Position numbers and translations under genes: made by a program
Notes under the pieces: model-generated
Told to the model about the DNA's origin: nothing
What the model saw: the letters and a program-made list of their open reading frames with translations, nothing else
Databases searched by the model: none
Assembly (NCBI GenBank): GCA_030696525.1
Contig: JAUYSB010000180.1
Location: 1-42,515 of the forward strand
Direction of reading: 5' to 3'
Source: Hydrogenophaga sp.
GTDB taxonomy: Bacteria > Pseudomonadota > Gammaproteobacteria > Burkholderiales > Burkholderiaceae_C
Length of the DNA stretch: 42,515 nt
Shown here: in pieces, positions 41,406 through 42,515 of the stretch
How the letters are laid out: each line of letters opens with the position of its first letter
Position numbering within the stretch: position 1 is the stretch's first letter

Positions 41406-42515
41406 TCAGTGAGCGCCATCCACCATCTTGGAGCCACGCGGGATGCGCACGGCTTCGACCATGGCCTGGATGTGGGCCGGTGGCTCCTTGGTGACCTTGT
41501 CCACCAGGAAGGCGACGAGGAAGTTCACCATTGCACCCACGGCACCAAAGGCTTCCGGCGTGATGCCGAAGAAGCTGTTCGGGCCGCCGATCATGTCGAC
41601 GAAGTCCGTGCCCTTGATGAAGAAGATGCCCTTGTGTGCGAACACGTAGAGCAGCGTGATCAGCAAACCAGCGGCCATGCCGGCCATGGCGCCTTCTTTG
41701 TTCATCTTCTTGGAGAAGATGCCCATCATGATGGCGGGGAACAGCGACGAGGCCGCGATACCGAAGGCCAGGGCCACCGTACCGGCCGCAAAGCCCGGCG
41801 GATTCAAGCCCAGGTAGCCCGAGATCACGATGGCCACGGCCATGGCGATCTTGCCCGCCAGCAGCTCGTTCTTCTCACTGATGTTGGGTGCAAACACACC
41901 CTTGACCAGGTCGTGCGACACGGCAGACGAAATCGCCATCAGCAGACCGGCCGCCGTGGACAGCGCCGCCGCCAGACCACCCGCCGCCACCAGCGCGATC
42001 ACCCAGTTGGGCAGCAGCGCGATTTCGGGGTTGGCCATCACGATGATGTCGGCGTTGACCGTCAGCTCGTTGCCTTTCCAGCCAGCGGCGTCGGCCTTGG
42101 CCTTGGCAGTGGCGTTGGTGGTCTTGTCGTTGTAGTACTGGATGCGGCCGTCACCGTTCTTGTCCTCGAACTTCAGCAGACCGGTCTTTTCCCAACGCTT
42201 CATCCAGTCCGGACGCTCTTCCGCCTTGAGGCTGGCCTCAGGTGCGTACAGGTCGGAGCCGGGTTTGACGGCGGTGTTGACAGTGGCGTGCAGGTTCAGC
42301 TTGGCCATGGCCGCCACAGCAGGTGCCGTGGTGTACAGGATGGCGATGAAGATCAGGGCCCAGCCAGCGGACGAACGTGCGTCTTTCACCGAAGGCACGG
42401 TGAAGAATCTCATGATGACGTGCGGCAGACCGGCGGTACCGATCATCAGCGACAGCGTGTACATGAACATGTTCAGCGTGCTGCCGGCGGTGGTGGTGGT
42501 GTACTTGCCAAAGCC
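41406..42515 (-). CDS. Sodium:solute symporter, VC_2705/acetate-type subfamily, 5' end beyond the window
   Basis: Open to the right edge: GFGKYTTTTAGSTLNMFMYTLSLMIGTAGLPHVIMRFFTVPSVKDARSSAGWALIFIAILY...; SSSF core and a soluble insert with DKNGDGRIQ. Confidence 0.9.
   Translation of the reverse strand, partial: GFGKYTTTTAGSTLNMFMYTLSLMIGTAGLPHVIMRFFTVPSVKDARSSAGWALIFIAILYTTAPAVAAMAKLNLHATVNTAVKPGSDLYAPEASLKAEERPDWMKRWEKTGLLKFEDKNGDGRIQYYNDKTTNATAKAKADAAGWKGNELTVNADIIVMANPEIALLPNWVIALVAAGGLAAALSTAAGLLMAISSAVSHDLVKGVFAPNISEKNELLAGKIAMAVAIVISGYLGLNPPGFAAGTVALAFGIAASSLFPAIMMGIFSKKMNKEGAMAGMAAGLLITLLYVFAHKGIFFIKGTDFVDMIGGPNSFFGITPEAFGAVGAMVNFLVAFLVDKVTKEPPAHIQAMVEAVRIPRGSKMVDGAH

Overview
High-GC chromosomal window, probably from a Burkholderiales/Comamonadaceae-like beta-proteobacterium (inferred from gene content and synteny only). 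It is almost fully coding. Housekeeping blocks: purL (partial), map-glnD, smc-zipA-ligA, a dapC-dapD-(PilT/PilU ATPase)-dapE-prmB lysine cluster, and an ABC-F ATPase. Accessory blocks: (1) an accessory-type peptide deformylase followed directly by an OMF-MFP-RND tripartite efflux operon; (2) a coupled operon of TonB-dependent receptor, orphan ABC-type substrate-binding protein, and BarA/CHASE8-like-HAMP-GGDEF diguanylate cyclase, which looks like an outer-membrane-to-c-di-GMP relay; (3) a solute-signalling cluster with a VC_2705-type Na+/solute symporter, two small membrane proteins, a CrbS-like SLC5-transporter/histidine kinase, a stand-alone receiver protein, and a membrane-anchored degenerate histidine kinase fused to an apparently intact DEDDh (DnaQ-type) exonuclease, convergent with a cNMP/CBS/DUF294 nucleotidyltransferase. 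Blocks 2 and 3 are the best candidates for under-described systems. Non-coding signals include a clear intrinsic terminator, an FNR/ANR-type box, a set of similar -10 elements close to start codons (possible leaderless mRNAs), an inverted-repeat cluster before the pil ATPase, and a terminator-like hairpin immediately before the ABC-F start codon. No tRNA, rRNA, CRISPR array, IS element or phage gene was recognised. All calls are from reading the sequence and translations; no database search was run.
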